Assembly: GCF_900659865.1 (NCBI RefSeq)
Contig: NZ_LR213819.1
Location: 1 to 32,653 of the forward strand
DNA length: 32,653 bases
Source of the DNA: Hyella patelloides LEGE 07179
GTDB lineage: Bacteria > Cyanobacteriota > Cyanobacteriia > Cyanobacteriales > Xenococcaceae
Reading direction: 5' to 3'
The notes under the pieces were generated by a model that was not told the origin of the DNA, ran no database searches, and saw nothing but the letters and a program-made list of their open reading frames with translations. Each line of letters starts with the position of its first letter. Within the stretch, counting starts at the first letter, position 1. Shown piece after piece: positions 30,138 to 32,653 of the stretch. The translations under genes were made by a program, and so were the position numbers.

Positions 30138-32651
30138 ATGGAAATTAAATTTGATTATCGTTTTGATACAGAAGGTTTTTTCACGGAAGAACGTCGAATA
30201 GCGTTAAACCTAGCAGGAAATATTTGGTCGAATCTAATACAAGACGATTTTACTGAAGTTCCTGCAAATACAGAAATTACTATTCAAAATCCTCAAACAG
30301 GAGCAACAGAAACTATTGTTTTAGAAGAAGCAATAGAAGATTTAGTGATTTTCGTTGGTGTATCCCCAGAACCTTTTAATGGAGTCGGGACAGAAAGTAA
30401 TAATTCTTTGGCTCAAGCTCAGTATCATGGAGATGATATACAGGGAGATATTTTTCAACGACGCATCAGTGGTGATTTTCGCGGTGAAGGTGTAGTTACG
30501 GACTTTGAACCCTGGGTAGGAACGATTTCTTTGGCGACGAATCCAGATCGAGAATGGGATTTTAGCCTCGATAATCCTAATCCTGACCGAGTCGATTTTG
30601 TGAGTGTCGCACTCCGAGAAATTGGTCGAGTTTTAGGGGTGGGAACTGCTCCTATTTTTGATTCTTTAGCTGCTGATGGTGCTTTTAATGGGGTTAATGC
30701 TAGAGAAGTTAATAATGGCAATCCTATTCCTTTAGAGGCTAATTTAGACTATATTGCAGCAGATTTTACAGGAGAGAGTCTAATTTTAGACTCTGACATT
30801 ATCTCAGATAGACGATCGCCTACAGACCTCGATTTAGCCATTTTGGCAGATATCGGCTATCAAATTGCAGGTTTTACCAAACAAGGTTCGCATCCTGAAA
30901 TTGGTACTGCTGAAGGAGATTTTATTTTTGGTGCAGCTATTGATGAAAGACTTAATGGTTTGGCAGGAAATGATGAAATTCAAGGTAATTCAGGCAATGA
31001 CACCCTGTTAGGAGATGAAGGCAATGATACTTTATTTGGTAATGCAGGAGAAGATGAATTATTGGGCGGAGTAGGGAATGATAGCTTATTAGGAGAAGCA
31101 GGAGACGATTTATTATTTGGCGGAGCAGAAGCAGATATTCTTCTAGGAGATATTGGCAACGACACCATTAGAGGAGATAACGATAACGATACTTTATTAG
31201 GTGGAGAAGGAAATGACTCTCTTTTAGGGAATAGTGACGAAGATGAGTTACGAGGTGATGTGGGAGATGATGTTTTACGGGGTGGAGATGGTTCGGATAC
31301 CCTATTTGGTCAAGTAGGAAACGATACTATAGAAGGTGGCAGAAATAATGATACTCTAATAGGAGAAACTGGAAGCGATCGCTTTGAATTGGGTTTTAAT
31401 TTTGGTAGCGATCGTATTAATGACTTTATCAATGGAGAAGATAAAATCGCTGTTTCCGCTAGGTATAACTTTGAAACGGATACCTACGATCTCAACGAAC
31501 CCAGTGAAATTATTGCTGCTATTACCGATACGGGAACAGTTTCCGACTCCACAGATTTATTTACCGAAATCACCCTGAGAGATACCAGCACCGTCATAGT
31601 AGTCAACGACGAACCCCTAACCACAGAAGATATTGAGATTTATTTTCCTTTCCAATCTCAAGTAATACCTACTGCTAGTGGGTTTACAATTCAATTTAAT
31701 CAAGACTTTAATTCAAATAATATCAACTTGTATCAAGGTACTAACCCCGATGCAGATATCCCTGATGTTCGATTAGTCAGCGACAGTACAGGAAAAGTGA
31801 TAACGGGTTCTTTACTTGCCAGAGAAAGCGATCGTAGTTTAACCTTTATTAAAAATGATGGTGTGCTAGCACCAGATGATTACACCCTCACTCTCTTTAG
31901 TCGGGGTGATGGTTTTACCTCTAGTACGGGGGAATTACTAGATGGCGATGTGGATGGGATTGCAGGAGATAATTTTGTTACTCAATTTACAGTAGAAGAA
32001 ACCGAACAAAGAGTTTTAAGTCTTGATGATTTTAGCAGAGGAATTGGACAAAGGATTAATTCCTCTCTCGATTCTGAAGGTATCGCCATTTCTTTAGATA
32101 ATGGTGCAGAAGTCACCCAAGTAGACTTTACCTTTGTCTACGATGCAAATATTATAACGGTAGAAGATGTTACAGTGAACCCAGAACTTGGCGAAGATTG
32201 GACTTTAACCACTAAAGACCTCAGTAACCAAGGCACAGCTATTATTTCTTTATCAGGAACAACACCTTTAACATCAGGAGAAATTGATTTAGTTCAATTA
32301 CAAGCCAGCATTCCCAATACAGCAAGCATTAACAGATCGGGAATCTTATACCTAGAAGCAGTTGAACTCAATAATGGAGAGATTGCAGCAATTGGAGACT
32401 CTGCATATCAGCAAGTTGCTTATCTGGGAGACAGCAACGGCGATCTTAATTACACTGCCGTAGACGCTTATCAAATCTCTCAATTAGCTACAGGGATTAG
32501 TAATGGTCTCACAAATTTCGCTCGGACAAATCCTCAAATTGTTGCTGATATCAATGGTGATGGAGTAATTTCCGCTTTCGATAGCTATTTAGTTTCTCAA
32601 AAAGGAATGGGTGCAACAGTCGATTTTATTCCCGATATTCCAGTAGATTGA
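30138..32651 (+). CDS. RTX-repeat exoprotein with degenerate metalloprotease, cohesin-like and dockerin-like domains
   Basis: An 837-aa protein; I start it at ATG 30138 (MEIKFDYRFD) instead of the TTG four codons upstream. Residues about 1-250 match an N-terminal zincin-type domain common in cyanobacterial RTX proteins, but the expected HEIGHVLG reads REIGRVLG (160-167), so two zinc ligands are Arg. Residues about 255-415 hold around a dozen GNDxLxG/GGxGxD calcium-binding nonapeptides, the usual sign of type I (TolC-dependent) secretion without a signal peptide. Residues about 500-620 are Ig-like/beta-rich. Residues about 635-760 are cohesin-like (VDFTFVYDANIITVEDVTVNP). The end is dockerin-like, with two Ca loops (DSNGDLNYTAVDAY and DINGDGVISAFDSYLVSQ). 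The stop codon lies within the window. Role is unknown, probably surface or matrix. Confidence 0.85.
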   Translation: MEIKFDYRFDTEGFFTEERRIALNLAGNIWSNLIQDDFTEVPANTEITIQNPQTGATETIVLEEAIEDLVIFVGVSPEPFNGVGTESNNSLAQAQYHGDDIQGDIFQRRISGDFRGEGVVTDFEPWVGTISLATNPDREWDFSLDNPNPDRVDFVSVALREIGRVLGVGTAPIFDSLAADGAFNGVNAREVNNGNPIPLEANLDYIAADFTGESLILDSDIISDRRSPTDLDLAILADIGYQIAGFTKQGSHPEIGTAEGDFIFGAAIDERLNGLAGNDEIQGNSGNDTLLGDEGNDTLFGNAGEDELLGGVGNDSLLGEAGDDLLFGGAEADILLGDIGNDTIRGDNDNDTLLGGEGNDSLLGNSDEDELRGDVGDDVLRGGDGSDTLFGQVGNDTIEGGRNNDTLIGETGSDRFELGFNFGSDRINDFINGEDKIAVSARYNFETDTYDLNEPSEIIAAITDTGTVSDSTDLFTEITLRDTSTVIVVNDEPLTTEDIEIYFPFQSQVIPTASGFTIQFNQDFNSNNINLYQGTNPDADIPDVRLVSDSTGKVITGSLLARESDRSLTFIKNDGVLAPDDYTLTLFSRGDGFTSSTGELLDGDVDGIAGDNFVTQFTVEETEQRVLSLDDFSRGIGQRINSSLDSEGIAISLDNGAEVTQVDFTFVYDANIITVEDVTVNPELGEDWTLTTKDLSNQGTAIISLSGTTPLTSGEIDLVQLQASIPNTASINRSGILYLEAVELNNGEIAAIGDSAYQQVAYLGDSNGDLNYTAVDAYQISQLATGISNGLTNFARTNPQIVADINGDGVISAFDSYLVSQKGMGATVDFIPDIPVD

Positions 32652-32653
32652 AT

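Overview
The window looks like the chromosome of a cyanobacterium. It is AT-rich, carries many copies of the HIP1 octamer GCGATCGC, and contains heptanucleotide tandem repeats and palindromic interspersed repeats typical of that phylum. Its gene content also fits: a cyanobacterial-type two-partner-secretion haemagglutinin family, the plastid/bacterial isoprenoid gene dxr, an HAE1-type RND pump, a stand-alone fatty acyl-AMP ligase, and RTX/dockerin exoproteins. A multicellular or pleurocapsalean-like cyanobacterium would fit, but I cannot name the genus from sequence alone.

Layout. Positions 1-4242: the tail of one large secreted TPS/haemagglutinin-like protein and a complete 1330-aa paralogue built on four 456-bp units. 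4243-5237: gene-poor, with one plausible 41-aa single-membrane-segment protein. 5238-8086: msrP (periplasmic methionine sulfoxide reductase), a truncated SRPBCC gene ending at a palindromic repeat, and dxr on the minus strand. 8464-14180: an Rrf2-type regulator with a clear promoter, followed by an RND efflux adaptor and pump separated by a repeat-rich spacer and closed by a terminator. 14296-16871: remnants of a tyrosine recombinase, then a long prokaryotic Argonaute (pAgo) split by one base in an A8 run. 17051-19610: a secreted trypsin-like protease and a DUF2201/VWA-type protein. 19637-23487 (minus strand): pyrB, a methyltransferase, and a three-gene cassette of an HNH nuclease and two uncharacterised small proteins. 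23663-25434: Fur/Zur-like boxes and a metal ABC ATPase/permease pair. 25435-26514: non-coding, with a structured mobile-element remnant. 26515-29615: cysK and a fatty acyl-AMP ligase. 30021-32651: a second, shorter copy of the mobile-element remnant, then a large RTX-cohesin-dockerin protein with a degenerate metalloprotease domain.

The most notable region is the Argonaute. Read across the A8 tract it gives one continuous protein of about 714 aa with MID guide-binding and PIWI catalytic residues intact, next to recombinase debris. Second are the HNH cassette, the two-copy structured element (probably IS200/IS605-derived), and the RTX protein whose HExxH motif has become RExxR. Most of the remaining genes are housekeeping or ordinary accessory genes. 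Function calls come from motif recognition only; no database search was run.
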